DNA from: Ostrinia nubilalis
Taxonomy: Eukaryota > Arthropoda > Insecta > Lepidoptera > Crambidae
Length of the DNA: 64,000 nucleotides
Direction of reading: 5' to 3'
NCBI RefSeq assembly: GCF_963855985.1
Contig: NC_087106.1
Span: forward strand, 8,353,001-8,417,000
The notes under the pieces are model-generated. The model saw only the letters and a program-made list of their open reading frames with translations. It searched no databases and was not told where the DNA came from. Positions 1-11,643 of this stretch are shown here, one piece after another. The position numbers and the translations under genes were made by a program. Each line of letters opens with the position of its first letter. The first letter of the stretch is position 1.

Positions 1-310
1 TTGATATGCCGTCCGTACAACTGCACCGCAGTAAAATCAATACTGCTAAAGATAATAAAAATATATCGCGCTTCTGCTAACAAGTGATAACTTCGTTTCC
101 ACACGCGATAAAGTGGAGCGGAGTGGGACATAAAGTTGTCCACAGCTGGGCTTTCTCTAGTGTTGCCTTCTTGCAACAACATGGCGTTTATATCGAAATG
201 TTAAATTAAATGATACAATTTAGCTTTTTTGAGTCATGTGGATATGAAGATGCTGATCTGCATTGCATACAGATCATTAATTATGGTAGTGTAGCGTAAA
301 CTATATTCGA
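1..310. other. No gene seen; AT-rich flank
   Basis: Stops are frequent in all frames and no known repeat end or RNA gene is recognised. The stretch appears to be unassigned intergenic or intronic DNA. Confidence 0.4.
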
Positions 311-519
311 CTATAGATCATTTCATCTACGAAGACGCGCCCCACCAATTTTTGGTCGAGGGAAGCGCGGGGTGTTTGATCCGAGCAATCCGAGCGTCAT
401 TTGTCGTCAGATTGTAGTGTGCGTGTGCACTCATGGATGATTTAGCGTGTACCGATAACACTCAAACATTAGCGGAAGAATGGTGGGGAGCGTCTTCGTG
501 GATGAAACGATCTATAGCT
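311..519. mobile_element. MITE with ~40-bp terminal inverted repeats
   Basis: The left end (CTATAGATCATTTCATC, then a block with GAAGACGC and CCCCACCA) reappears as an inverted copy at the right end (GTCTTCGTGGATGAAACGATCTATAG). About 40 bp match with few differences. The interior has no reading frame. A non-autonomous DNA element is the simplest reading; target duplications are not clear. Confidence 0.6.
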
Positions 520-1973
520 ACCTATAAATTATAGCTACTATGACCAGTTACCGTATAAATTAAGAGTACAAGTCAAGCTAAACCTATTTGTATTTTCTAG
601 ACTACTCTTTTACTCTAACTAAACAATAGAAAGTTTTCGCTTTTGTTGTCTTCAAATTAAATTAAGTCACGATATGAATTTTCAGTGAAGAAATACTGGT
701 TTCAAAACAGAGAGAAATTTTATTATTAACTCAAATGAATCAGCTATTGTCTTGTTACAAAATAAAATTGTCCTTATTTTATTATTTTATCAGCGACCAG
801 TTCCCGCCAGTAGTTGTTCTATTTCGCAACAGATGGCGTAACCGTCGTGATAAGGGTTCATACGGGCAGGATAGATGACAGCTGTTAAGTATGAAGAATA
901 ATTTAAAACAAACGAACTACTTTTCATACGAAATTCAAAAGTACCAAAGCTTTTCAAACCAAACTTTTAAATTAGGTTTTGGTTATGATATTAAACCTTT
1001 GTGAGAATTAATTAAAATAACATTGTAAATTCGAAGATAAGCCAGCATCATTTCAGTAGGCAGTTTTAAAATAGCACCCAAAATTGTTAGACCTCCGTGA
1101 ATTCATTACTACACCCATGTAGTACGGAGATTGTAGTTACTGAAAGAAGGGCAAGGGGTCAAGTCGGACTGGCTGTTTAGTCGGGATGTCCACTCTGGAG
1201 GGCAACTACGAGACGCTGTTAACGTAGAATTTCGGGTCTATCTGTCATCGTCAATCATGCTTTGAGTGAGGGGGATGGCAACACTCGAAACTTCGAATAC
1301 GTATTTCGGAGTAGCCCCGCTGTAACGCATTGGCGCGAAATAGTGGAAATATTTTCGTACATTGCTGACGAACCGTTCCATTTACGAATTCAAAATTAGC
1401 TGCTACAAAAAATGCTTCGGTTTATTCGAAAAAATGAATTTTAGTAACGTTCCGTTTTACGAAAAGATTTATGTTGTATTTTAAAGTCGTTTTTTGTAGT
1501 TTTTAAAAGGAGCTTTTGTTACGCTCGCTTTTCAAAGCTTACAAAAAGCTTTATGAAAGCTTTTAAATTCAGGTTTGTGAATGTTAATTCTATTATGCTA
1601 TAGTTTCTATTTTAATTAATAAATGGTTGGTATAAGATACGGGGCACATTGTTTCACTGGAATTAATCAGGCAATGTAAATTCATGAGATTAAATCCCGT
1701 AACAGTGTAGACTCAACCCAATAAGAGTTTATTAATATCACAGAATTTGGAGTTGCTCAGAAAATTAAATAATTTTATTCAATAAATCAAATCTCATTAA
1801 AATTTAAGTTAATTTGAAGAAGGTAGTCTCTTGGTAACTAGCGATTTAACGTTTGATTGATTTAGTTAGGTACCTAAGTATTTGAAAATTTGTATTGAAT
1901 TTTCTTAAATAACTGATTTTTGATTTTGTAGGGTTACCTACCTAATACTGGTGTGGTTATAGTGTATCTATTC
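520..1973. other. No gene seen; AT-rich
   Basis: There is no credible open frame or recognised repeat. A moderately GC-rich patch near 1140-1320 was inspected and gave no identifiable product. Confidence 0.4.
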
Positions 1974-2094
1974 TTAGACTGAAATGCACCACCTTGCTTA
2001 ACCGTAACTATAACCATAACCTGCGTTTTTGTGTGGATTTTGACAGAATTGATGTTTGTTAAAGTTAAAGTAAGGTGGTGCAACCCAGCCTTAG
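1974..2094. mobile_element. MITE of the GGCTGGGTTGCACC family, copy 1
   Basis: This is a ~120-bp palindromic element. One end carries GCACCACCTT and the other AAGGTGGTGCAACCCAGCC, with an internal TTTGACAGA segment. The same ends recur at 7657, 9290, 33719, 34397 and 58101. The family is non-coding and its mobilising transposase is unknown. Confidence 0.65.
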
Positions 2095-2100
2095 TGGGTT

Positions 2101-2165
2101 GTACGGTCGACGGCACATCGCAGTAAACACTGAGGGACCTTATGTAGTTGAAATAAGGTATATTT
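2101..2165 (+). repeat. Interspersed motif (GACGGCACATC...ACCTTATG)
   Basis: A degenerate motif with a GGCACATC core, then CTTATG, a TGAAATAA-like stretch and a CAGCAAA-like end. Related copies lie at about 34125-34195 and 41930-41985. It is probably part of an old non-autonomous repeat whose boundaries are not defined. Confidence 0.3.
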
Positions 2166-2387
2166 CTCAGCAAATATGTCTAAAGCATTGACTGTACATA
2201 AATATATGTATACTAAACAGTCGTCAGAAACGTCAATTAGAACAACGTACGTTCCAATTATAAGTTCGCGAAACTATATTACCATAATCCATTGAGTTTT
2301 AGCTAACTAGCTCAACTGCGGCGTTCCTTAACACGGCGGGATAAGGTTTACATTCGTGCTTTATACTTAAAGGGATTTACTTTGAAC

Positions 2388-4385
2388 TAGTGTCCGACCG
2401 AAACTAGTTTTACGACCGAAACCGAAACCGAAAACGAATTTCGGCAACGGTGTCTATTTCGGCCGAAACCGAAACCGAAACTTCCTTACAAGGCTCATAT
2501 TTTGAGGGAAAAATAAAGAAAACGTTATTATTTTTTGTATTATTTTCCATTTTCTTCCCTAAACTTTGAATTTTTGACGAATTTCAATATCTAACTACTA
2601 CGTGTGATATATCATTGGAAAGAAGAGAAGCTAGAGATGTTTTCAAGATCATTGGCAATCCGATATCACCATTCATTTTTTTTTAATTAAATTCTAAGTT
2701 GAATTTTTTTTCGTGATTTGTACTTTTGTTTAACTTTGGCGGCTCGTAACTAGCTATCCAATCTCTATCTGAAATTTATTTTATCTAACTAAAGACATAT
2801 TCAATATTAATATCAAATAAAAAAAAATGGTTGAAAACACGTGACAAAAAATTTAAGCAGTTTTCAGGTCAAATTTCGGAAAAAATAAATTAAAACAAAA
2901 ATATCGATTAAAAAAAAAGTAGCTCACTTATAATCTTTTTCACGTAAGATGATCCGTATGACACTTTAAGGTTATCCATATTACGCATACTACATAATGC
3001 AGAATATTTTTGAAAAATTATTTGTATTTTATTAGCAATATAATAAAAAAAAATTAACTACTTGTCTTGAAATAATATAGTAAAATCTGAGTTTATTGAT
3101 TATATTTGAATTAAATACGATGTAAAAATATTTTTTATTTAATGTATGCAATGTGTGAAATGGAATAGATTTAGTGCTGGGGTATTTGATGTATAACAAA
3201 ATCGATTATTTCCGCGGTTCATTAATCGATTGCAGTGAATACTTAGTTATTGAAAACATCACAAAAATCAACTATATTTTTCGATTGTTGACTTTCATAA
3301 ACGCATTGAAAATAAATTAGTAGTTTTTAATTTAAAGAAACAGAACCAGTACTTTTTAGGAATCGTTTTTTTTTAACACGAAGTCCATGGAATTTGAATA
3401 TTATCAATAAAAAATTGTTACAATAATATTTGTAATAAAAAAAACATGTTTTTTGTTAAATAACACTTGTACGAAATATTTCTCTAAAAGTAGGTTTTAC
3501 TAACTCTTAGAAAAAAATCGATAGATAAATCGCTATGGTTTAGTTATGTGACATCTCTATAACTTTCAAACTCGAAACGTCATACGAATCATCTTAGGTG
3601 AAAAGGACTATAGGGGCAAATGGGCGAACTTGTATTCTTAGAAAGATCTTACCTATACCACAGAATAATAATAAGTACTAACTACGTACAGAAGTTTTAC
3701 TTCGCGTAGGTATTTAAAAAAATGTATGCTCAATGTCATTAACAATATGGTGTAATTTAGCTTGTCTCAAGAGTCAAGCACGATTTTGTTGACAAACGTC
3801 AGTGATCGGTACTGCGCCGAACCTATAGGGCTGACTTCAGTAAAATGATGTGAACGTGAGGTGCCAAACTGCAGAAAATGGCGGAGGAAATACATGACTT
3901 AGCATGAATTATCCTGAATAATATTAACTACTTATTTACCTCTCAGTGACTTCAGGCAACTTAAAAAAGTACATTCTGTGTTTTTATTATTGTTTAGGCA
4001 GTTAAATACTGCACAGTATTTAGTACACCATTTTCTTTATTTTTTCCATCATACACAAGAATACGCGTGCGTGAGTTAATGTTCGCTCGTATGTGAGACC
4101 TTGTCGAATAGTAATCCTGTAGGGGGCCATCGTGCCTTTTTGTTTTCGATGTAAACTCGCGGAGATGAACAGGCCTGCCTATACACCCACGAAGTTTGTC
4201 TAACCTTCCGCCAAACACCCTGTATAATACTATAAATTAAGTATAAACTATGATCGTAATGCACATTCGGTTTCGGTCGTAGTTTCGGCAAGTTTGCCGC
4301 CGAAAACGAAACTAAACCGAAACTCGTGTTTTTACCGAAACTCAACCGAAAACGAAACCGAAACCGAACATTCGGTCGGACACTA
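2388..4385. mobile_element. Non-autonomous hAT-like element with 8-bp TSD
   Basis: The ends are inverted copies beginning TAGTGTCCGACCGAA. Both are flanked by the direct repeat CTTTGAAC (2380-2387 and 4386-4393), the 8-bp duplication typical of hAT transposition. The first and last ~100 bp are filled with CCGAAACCGAAA-type motifs in opposite orientation at the two ends. No transposase frame is present in the 1998 bp, so it would need a helper. The interior holds a second inverted-repeat unit (2931-3610) and, near 4070-4225, a segment ending in CACCCTGTATA, a common MITE terminus. Open frames between 3994 and 4345 look spurious. Confidence 0.75.
2931..3610. mobile_element. Inverted-repeat unit nested in the hAT-like element
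   Basis: The left end (TTTTTCACGTAAGATGATCC, then GTATGAC) is mirrored at the right end (GTCATACGAATCATCTTAGG, then TGAAAAGG). The arms are ~35 bp with some mismatches around an AT-rich, stop-rich core. It is probably a ~680-bp MITE that inserted into the larger element, but it could be part of that element's own structure. Confidence 0.5.
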
Positions 4386-4520
4386 CTTTGAACTATAGGG
4401 TTGCCGGAGTATTTTAGTAGAATTTCTCAATTAGTCTATGTGTGTATACGTACACATTACTTATTAAGCTAAATCACGTAATGTTTGGTAGGTATGTTTC
4501 TGAAATAGGCTAGATGACAA

Positions 4521-4790
4521 AATTTCAATTATTTGTCCGTCAGACAGATATGTAATTAGAAAATATTACTCATATTTTTTATTTTCTTTCATAATTAAAT
4601 AATAACAGTGCTACATCGAGTTGAAATGGCGCGATACGTCACGCTTGAGTAGAATTTTTACTCAAAAGTGACGTCACGCGACATTTCAACTCAATAACTA
4701 TAATACTGTAATTATTCGATTATGGAAAAAATTTAAAAATATGAGTAATATTTTCTAATTATCTGTCTGACGGACTAAATAGAATTTCGA
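4521..4790. mobile_element. Foldback MITE, nearly palindromic
   Basis: Both ends carry GTCCGTCAGACAGAT and ATTAGAAAATATTACTCAT as inverted copies. The centre is itself palindromic: GAGTTGAAAT and GTCACGC on one side, GTGACGTCACGC and ATTTCAACTC on the other. The whole ~270 bp could form one hairpin. No coding capacity is seen. Confidence 0.7.
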
Positions 4791-5472
4791 TTTCATTACC
4801 CAGTCATCATCCCTATTTTATTCCTCTAAGTTAGTGTCCGGAAAACACAATTATTTGTTCGCTTTTAAAAAAAGTCAGGTAACAGAATAATTCCGACAAC
4901 ATCTTGAATTAAGGTCAGTGATGTATTTTTTTAATGCAAATAAATTTAAAACATAGTCATCAAGTATAGCATCTTTTGGCAGACAACAGCACTCAAGCTG
5001 ACTGTGTCATCTTATAAAATTACAACAGGAGCAATTTTCCAACAAAAAGTGAATCTGCGGGCGACTGTATTTAGAAAAAACTTAAGAAAACCCGTCAATA
5101 GTAACCCTGCCTATCTACATGCGGGTACAAAAGTGCTTATGAAGCCCTAACGAGTAGTGCACATGCCACCATAGGGGCGCCTCTGACAATACATTCATTA
5201 TACGCGCCCTTAAACTACAAACGGGGACCTTATCTTTATAACCGTACGTCTCAAAGTTGCCTAGCATGTCCCGACAAAGGGTACACAAAGAAAATCAACA
5301 GATGGCGTTGATAAAGACTGGGACATCTCGAACGAAGGGCTTTCATTAACAAAATAAAGGGTCAACTTGTATCACAGTGATAATTTGTGCGTATAAAAAG
5401 GGATTCGCGAATAATCCAAGGCTTAGTGTGAATTGGAGGTAGGTACCTACTTCAAAAATATTGGATTGATTT
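4791..5472. other. No gene seen
   Basis: AT-rich to mixed composition with no recognised repeat. A less AT-rich block at 5090-5330 has no open frame or domain that could be assigned. Confidence 0.35.
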
Positions 5473-5484
5473 ATTGTGAACAAA

Positions 5485-5740
5485 ATCAAGTGGCAGTGGG
5501 CGGGGCACATAGCTCGTAGAGACTATGGCCGTTGGGGCAGGAAAGTTCTCGAGTGGCGACCACGGGCTGGAAGACGTAGCGTGGACAGGCCTCCTACTAG
5601 GTGGACCGACGATCTGGTAAAGGTCGCGGGAAGAGCCTGGATGCGGGCAGCGCAGGACCGTTCATTATGGAAAACTTTGGGCGAGGCCTTTGTCCAGCAG
5701 TGGACGTCATTTGGCTGAAACGATGATGATGATGATGATA

Positions 5741-5770
<30 letters not shown>
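5485..5770 (+). mobile_element. RTE-clade LINE, 5'-truncated 3' end
   Basis: The insertion encodes only the last ~77 residues of an RTE-type endonuclease/reverse transcriptase. The C-terminal signature KWQWAGHIARRDYGRWGRK leads to a stop after WTSFG, followed by a (GAT)n tail. It is flanked by the 12-bp duplication ATTGTGAACAAA (5473-5484 and 5771-5782), which fixes both ends and gives a 286-bp insertion made by target-primed reverse transcription. The ATG 9 bases upstream lies in the target duplication, so it is not a real start. The frame is still open up to the tail, which suggests a fairly young copy. Confidence 0.9.
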
Positions 5771-5773
<3 letters not shown>

Positions 5774-5782
5774 GTGAACAAA

Positions 5783-7332
5783 GGGTGAGTCATTTTTGCT
5801 AGCAGTGGGTAGATATTATGTTGTATTTGAACTTGAAAATTGATATTTTTCATATTGAAGTATGTATAATAATAAATGACTCACTGATAGTCATGCGAAA
5901 AGAACATACCATAGTGTTTTAATCCTATCACTCACTCGTTATAACAATAACAATCATGACTCGTACCTACGTTATTAAAAAAATATTTAAGATAAAAAGA
6001 TAATAGGTAGGTACTTATCTCAAAATTATCACTACATTTTTACCTAAAAATTGGTCAAAGCTAACACGAATTTACTCGATATTTCGAATATGGAATGATA
6101 ATCGAGAAAATTAGTTCGAAATTAGAGCTGTATCGAGTAGTTTAAATGGAACGACTCGATGGGGTCTGAGTTTGAAATTGGAATGACAGTGATTAAGGGC
6201 ACTTGTTAAGAGCTTTAGTAATTTCAGTTTATTTACGTTTTTCTTTTGTTTTGCCACATTCGATTTACGAATTTTCATTCCGATTACAATGTTTGTTTGT
6301 GTGTAGATGTTTTTTTGTTTTTAACCCCTCCATTAAGTACAATAGGACACACAACAGCAAAATTGTTACCATGACCTACATTTAGTACAAATATATTAGT
6401 GTTAAGTAATAACATGAAGAAATATTTTTTCCGTAACTGGACTCCACAAGCCACGTTTCAAAAGAAAGGTACCCTGTTGTCTATCTTAATTAAATCAGGC
6501 AAAGTTGCAGGAAAAGGCTAGTCTTATCCAACAGCAAATAACGTTCTAAGAAATACTTTGATCCACCGCATAATGACGTAACTTTATTAACTTTTTCAGC
6601 AACGCCACAACATCCAAACAAGCATTAGTGTAACAAAAGCCCAGTCTATCCTGATTAACGAAGAAAAGCAACTACAAAGTTCCATTCAGGGAAACCTAAA
6701 ATACCCTTTGTTTTCAAGGCAAACCCTTATCAGATGGTATTTCAGACTATTTTCAGCCCTAGTGCTAACGTAGGCCTGAGAACGGAATAAATTATAGTAG
6801 GTACCTACTAAGGAGCAATAGTTAAAGACAGTTCAGTGGATTCAATAGTAAAATATCCAACTATAGGCAATAATCACAAGCCGTTAAACAAAATAATGGT
6901 AATGTTATTTTCTTTTCTTACTTATTTTTTTCGGGAACGTGATTTCTCCATCTCGCGGGTTGTTTATTTTTATCATTAAAAAGTGTCCTATTTAAAACCA
7001 AATGATGTTATGTACACCCTGTATACGTAGATAATAAATCGGTCCGTCCAAATGAACGGTAGCCTTCAATTTTCATTCCAAACTGACAGAAACTGTGTAG
7101 GGGCCACAATTAAAATGACATTAGCGCCCAATTTAACGATACTATTTTTATATTGTTATCTTTTACTTTCCGGTATTTTCGTTAAATACCACAATACCCT
7201 ATCACATAGTTGCTTAAATCGGAAGTGTAATTAATGTGTAAATAAAGCATTGTAATATACAGGGTGGTTATAAAAGTCACATTTAGTGACATAAGTTACT
7301 GTTTGGCCTAACTGTGTTGTGAACTAGTCTAC
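5783..7332. other. No gene seen; AT-rich
   Basis: Small open frames near 6203 and 7052 are AT-rich chance frames. TACAGGGTG-like motifs at about 7011-7022 (inverted) and 7258-7266 resemble MITE ends, but no element was delimited. Confidence 0.35.
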
Positions 7333-7385
7333 TAAGCCAGAAGTCGCGGGTTTGATCCCTGCAGGGTACAAGCAAGATGGGCTAG
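7333..7385 (+). repeat. SINE fragment with pol III B-box-like motif
   Basis: GGGTTTGATCCCTGCAGGG fits the B box of a tRNA-derived SINE head. No intact A box or tail is present, so this is at best a fragment. Confidence 0.3.
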
Positions 7386-7656
7386 AAATATTTTCGTTCT
7401 TTTATAATACGGTAGACTGAACTTTTTTAAGTCCGATAGCACATTTTTTTACGTTTTTGAACCATCAGGAACTTTCTAATAATATAGGTGTTTCCTGTCT
7501 AAAATATGTTTATGTGTATGTATTTTCAAAAAGAAAGTATTTAAGTCTATTGATATCGGTTGTCTAGATATCTCTATAAATACGGATTTAAAAATTTAAA
7601 CTATTAAAATAATCTACAAAGTCAAAATGGAAATAATGATTAAGACTAAAATCCTC

Positions 7657-7779
7657 TAAGGCTGGGTTGCACCATCTTACTTTAACTTTGACAAACTTAA
7701 AAAAATCTGTCAAACTCCTCACAAAAAGCACCAGTTATTGTTATTGTTACGGTTAAAATAAGGTGGTGCTCAGCCTAAG
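7657..7779. mobile_element. MITE of the GGCTGGGTTGCACC family, copy 2
   Basis: The ends TAAGGCTGGGTTGCACCAT and GGTGGTGCTCAGCC are inverted copies. The 16-bp direct repeat TAAGACTAAAATCCTC lies at 7641-7656 and 7776-7791, unusually long for a DNA-transposon duplication. The right copy overlaps the last bases of the element. The interior resembles copy 1. Confidence 0.65.
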
Positions 7780-8230
7780 ACTAAAATCCTCCAAGTTAAG
7801 GGTACTTAGATAAACATGGCCATTTTCAAGATGTCTCATCCTCATGTTAGCGTCATAAATGACGAAATTATGCAGGAGTCAAACACGTCCCTCAAAGATC
7901 CACGGTACACTGCCAAAACTAAACAAGAATTTGTTTCATCAAATTTCTAGCGCAATCAACTCGTAGACACGGCTCTCAAATATTTGCCCGACTCGAGATT
8001 ACCACGGAAACAGATGGTGTAACTCAAATTTTGATGAAAAAATTCCAAGCCTCCTGTTTATTCTGCCCGGAGGTAATGAGAGGTCCCCCGGGACTAAAAA
8101 AGATGTGTCAGGGAAACCCGGCCACAATTATTGGTTCATTTTTGGGATGACACTTGACGCGAGCTTGAAATTTCTGTTGGTTCAGTTAGGTTTACAATGA
8201 ACTGTTTAAATGGTCCCTTCAAGATTAACG

Positions 8231-8371
8231 CCCATATTCAAAACGATGCTTGCTTAAGTAAAGCAGCAAATCAAACGCACAGCGTTGAATAGAGGTCTGT
8301 GATTGGTTCGTGTGTCACCCTGTGCGTCCACGTGCACAGTGAGACTTCATAGTAATGTTTGTGAATACGGG
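8231..8371. mobile_element. Short MITE with CCCATATTC/GAATACGGG ends
   Basis: The left end reads CCCATATTCAAAACGATGCT. The right end, read inverted, is CCCGTATTCACAAACATTAC. The core contains GTGATTGGTTCGTGTGTCAC. It is ~140 bp, non-coding and resembles a widespread lepidopteran MITE type. Confidence 0.5.
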
Positions 8372-8629
8372 AGTAATTACTGATAAATTATTTGATATCA
8401 AAGTTAGGAGGTATGTACTGATATGAAAGAATAAAAAAATTGACATAAGAAAGTCCTAATCCTAAGTAATAGTTACTTTAGTAGGTAAGGAATAAGCTTT
8501 TAGTACAAATATACGAACACGCATGGGTTTTCTTTTGATCTTTATCTAAACAAAATTTCCAGATATAAGACGTTAAGTAGATTAATAAATAATATTGACG
8601 CCATGAGTCTCATGAGCTTTTACTATCTT

Positions 8630-8760
8630 CATCATCATCATTTCAGCCACAGGACGTCCACTGCTGAACATAGGCCTCCCCCAATGACTTCCACATCGCA
8701 CGGTTGGTAGCGGCCTGCATCCAGCGCCTTCCTGCTACCTTTATCAGGTCGTCGTCGTTC
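8630..8760 (-). mobile_element. RTE-clade LINE 3' end, antisense
   Basis: On the minus strand this is an RTE C-terminal end. The (GAT)n tail is at 8630-8641, next to the stop region CCTGTGGCTGAAATGATG, preceded by the AGGTAGCAGGAAGGCGCTGG segment. The direct repeat ACTATCTT (8622-8629 and 8761-8768) brackets a 131-bp insertion. No frame of useful length remains. Confidence 0.85.
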
Positions 8761-8768
8761 ACTATCTT

Positions 8769-9149
8769 AATTATGTATTTTTTAGAATTGACAGAGCATA
8801 TAAATATCAAGTCTCGCTAACGTTTGACGTTATAAAATCACCCCCCGTGCCGCCCCCATACCTCACGCACTGACTTAGTTAAGTAGTAGACATATAGTAC
8901 ATTAAAAAGGTACATAGAAAGAAACTAGTATTAAATAAACAATCTAACTGATTATGAATCTTCAGTAGTCTACAAATGATATTTTTACCAATCCTATTTC
9001 CGTAGTTTATAATGTTATTCGAATATAAGCTATAAATATGTTTAGACGTACTGTTAACATAAACATCGACGATAAACAGACTCACGCATTTACTGGCACT
9101 GCTGAAGACTTACCTGAAAATAATAATAATAATTTAGAAAGAGGCCATA
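8769..9149. other. No gene seen
   Basis: AT-rich. A 68-codon minus-strand frame at 8879-9085 has AT-driven composition and no recognisable motif. Confidence 0.35.
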
Positions 9150-9225
9150 TTGAAAACGTGGTTGAGATCTTAGCAACACTAATTATAGGTCAGGGTTCGA
9201 TCCCTACACAATGATTTCTGGGCAT
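9150..9225 (+). repeat. SINE-like fragment with B box
   Basis: AGGGTTCGATCCCTA matches a B box, and the GTGGTTGAGATCTTAGCA region upstream could be a decayed A-box half. It resembles an old tRNA-SINE head. No tail or target duplication was found. Confidence 0.35.
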
Positions 9226-9289
9226 TGGTTATTCATAAAACTGGATAATTTATTAGTATTCATTTTTACAGAACAGTCAAACAAAAAAA

Positions 9290-9402
9290 AAATTACTTTA
9301 CAAACGTCAAAAATCTGTCAAACTTCATACAAATAACACCGGTTATCGTTATAGTAACGGTTTTAAATTATTTAGATGGTGCTTAATTAAACCTAAGGCT
9401 GA
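9290..9402. mobile_element. MITE of the GGCTGGGTTGCACC family, partial copy 3
   Basis: It retains the internal ACAAACGTCAAAAATCTGTC stretch, CACCGGTTATCGTTATAG, and a right end AGATGGTGCTTAATTAAACC followed by TAAGGCTGAG. The left terminal repeat is decayed. Confidence 0.5.
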
Positions 9403-10242
9403 GTCTTAGATTTTTTGGCCACTAGTGAAGGTTTTAAATATTTTGATAATGAAAAAGGTTGCTGCTCACGCTAGTTGGGAACTGAGGAAATAACATTTTT
9501 ATGCTGCAAAGTTACTTAAACAAATGCTTTAAGGAAGCAAGTATCATATTATTTTAACAAAGGAACATTTGATTTGGTTTATGTAATTCTTTCTATATTC
9601 TAGCAGTAAAGAATGAATGAGTAAATAAAATGAATGAAATATGGAAAGAAAAATTAAGATTTAATTCCATAACCAGTAAGGTCTAAAATAATGTAATGTA
9701 AACTTCTTTGAACTTTATCACTGAAAGCATAAGCTTATATCTACCCTCGGTTTTAAGAAATTGAAATCTTCGCTTAAAAATTCTTACGAAAATATTTTAA
9801 GTCCATTCATTTCAGCTATTAAACTTTTAATTTACGAAAACGTGTAATTAATATGAAAGTATAAGTACTTAAAAGTTATAGCAACTATATAATTTAGCTA
9901 ATAGCTTTAAATTTTAAAATCACAAGTCATTGCGAACTAACCAAGGCGAGCTTAAGTATTTTAATTGACTGAAAACACGCAAAGCACTTTTAATGTTTCT
10001 TTTGGAAATTCATAGAATTATGGCAAAGGAAAAATATGTGTGCAGTATACTTATGCACTGTATTAAATTATAGGTTAATAAAAGAAAAATACAGAAGCTA
10101 TCTTAGACCACTGAATATCAATAATTCATTTAATTTACGTGAAGGTTTTTGTGGCAGATGATTTCATAAAAAAAAACTAAGAACGAAAAGTAAAGAAAGC
10201 TGAAACGACAAAAAGTGAGTAATTTTTTAAATCTACGAACAA
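9403..10242. other. No gene seen; AT-rich
   Basis: Stop-rich in all frames with no repeat ends recognised. Confidence 0.4.
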
Positions 10243-10460
10243 TAAGGCGTTAAGCTTTCTTCAGTACAACTCTCAATGCTTGTGCCTGTAATATTATATA
10301 ATAGTGTTCAAAACGCAACAACATCGAAAAACAGGCAAAGGCGTTAAGCATTCTTCAGCCATTTCAATGCTTTGCCTAGTGCTCCAAACGAAACAAACTG
10401 TCAAAAAAGGCGCGTAACTTTTGAAATCAAAGAACAGGCAAAGGCGTACAGTACGATGCC
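10243..10460 (+). repeat. Diverged tandem repeat, ~95-bp spacing
   Basis: AAGGCGTTAAGC followed by TTCTTCAG recurs at 10243 and 10339. Each is followed by an AATGCTT..GCCT segment, then GTGTTCAAAACG or GTGCTCCAAACG. CAGGCAAAGGCG occurs again near 10435. It looks like an old, imperfect local duplication. Overlapping short frames here are by-products. Confidence 0.45.
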
Positions 10461-11643
10461 ACACGTGGCGGAACACACGGCCAGCGCCAGAAATACTCGA
10501 GTAAACACCGCAATATGTTCACAAGTAATGAAACGAACACTTGGCCTGGGCTATAAATAGATAAATAAACTATAACGCTGTGTTTGTGTGTGCGCTTTGC
10601 GGGGTGACCATGCAATATTGGTTTTTAGGACAATGCCATGATATGTGCAGCTAACAATATTTGCATAGCAAATTAATACTTGTATCTCAATCTTGACACT
10701 TAAGCCCAAAAGTGCCCAAAACTGCGTTAAGCGGACGCCCGCGCGGTTTCATACGAAAGTCCCCCGCGACGAATTTACTGAAACAAACTTCTAATTCAAT
10801 ACCATGTTTCAAAGACATAATAATCAAAATAGAAATAAATTAATAGAAACGAGTTCAATTAAAATAGATAGGTTTATCATTAAAAATAACTACATAATAG
10901 AAACAAGTTCATTGATAGGTTTAATATTGTTGTACGCGAGTTTCGATAGTGCGAGCTAACTGCAAGATCTAACTAAGTGCTAGTAAAATAAGTGCTAGTA
11001 GTGCCACTACAACCTCCTTTCTTTGTACTCCAAGGTCAAAGTTATAACTATTTTTCACTATTCCACTTTCATTCAAAACATTTGCATAGTTAATCTCCAT
11101 CCTAACTAGAGTCACAAAATCATTGTCACCCTACCACCGCGTATTTTGAAGAGCGTTTTTTGTTTTCCCATTTATAGTCTGTGGCAAGGGATGAACTTGA
11201 ACGCTGGGACGTGTTTATAACTACGGCCATAATGCGTAGGCGCATCCGTGGGGTTAGCGAAAGAAAACAATGTAAAATTGTAAATATAAACCGCAGTTAA
11301 ATTTTGACGTTAAAAAGCTGTTAAAATACTTTTTGGGGTAGCTGTAATAAACCTACTGTAGTAAATGTAATTTTAAACTTGCTAGTTTAAGCTTCTTATG
11401 AATTCTTATGCTTCGTAATGTAAAAAGAGTTGATAAGTTAGTATCTTCAAAGTCTTAAAAAGTAACTGACCTAGCTTTATGAAACCAAACATACTGGAAA
11501 TACTACGCATTTTCATTTATTCAATTTTATAATTATTAAAAATAAAAAGCTTTAATTGTAGGCTTGAATTCTAGTGCTGAACTCAGCCAGTGACATTATT
11601 ATTATGACGTTAAGATAAATCTGAAATCTCTCTAACATTTTTT
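10461..11643. other. No gene seen
   Basis: Mixed composition with small GC-richer patches (10720-10760, 11140-11250). No credible frame or repeat was recognised. Confidence 0.35.

Noticed and set aside
3994..4345. Minus-strand frames of 74 and 89 codons
   Set aside because: They lie inside the non-autonomous hAT-like element across a MITE-like end, and have no transposase motif.
10294..10615. Three overlapping frames of ~60 codons
   Set aside because: They overlap on both strands within a diverged tandem repeat and show no motif.
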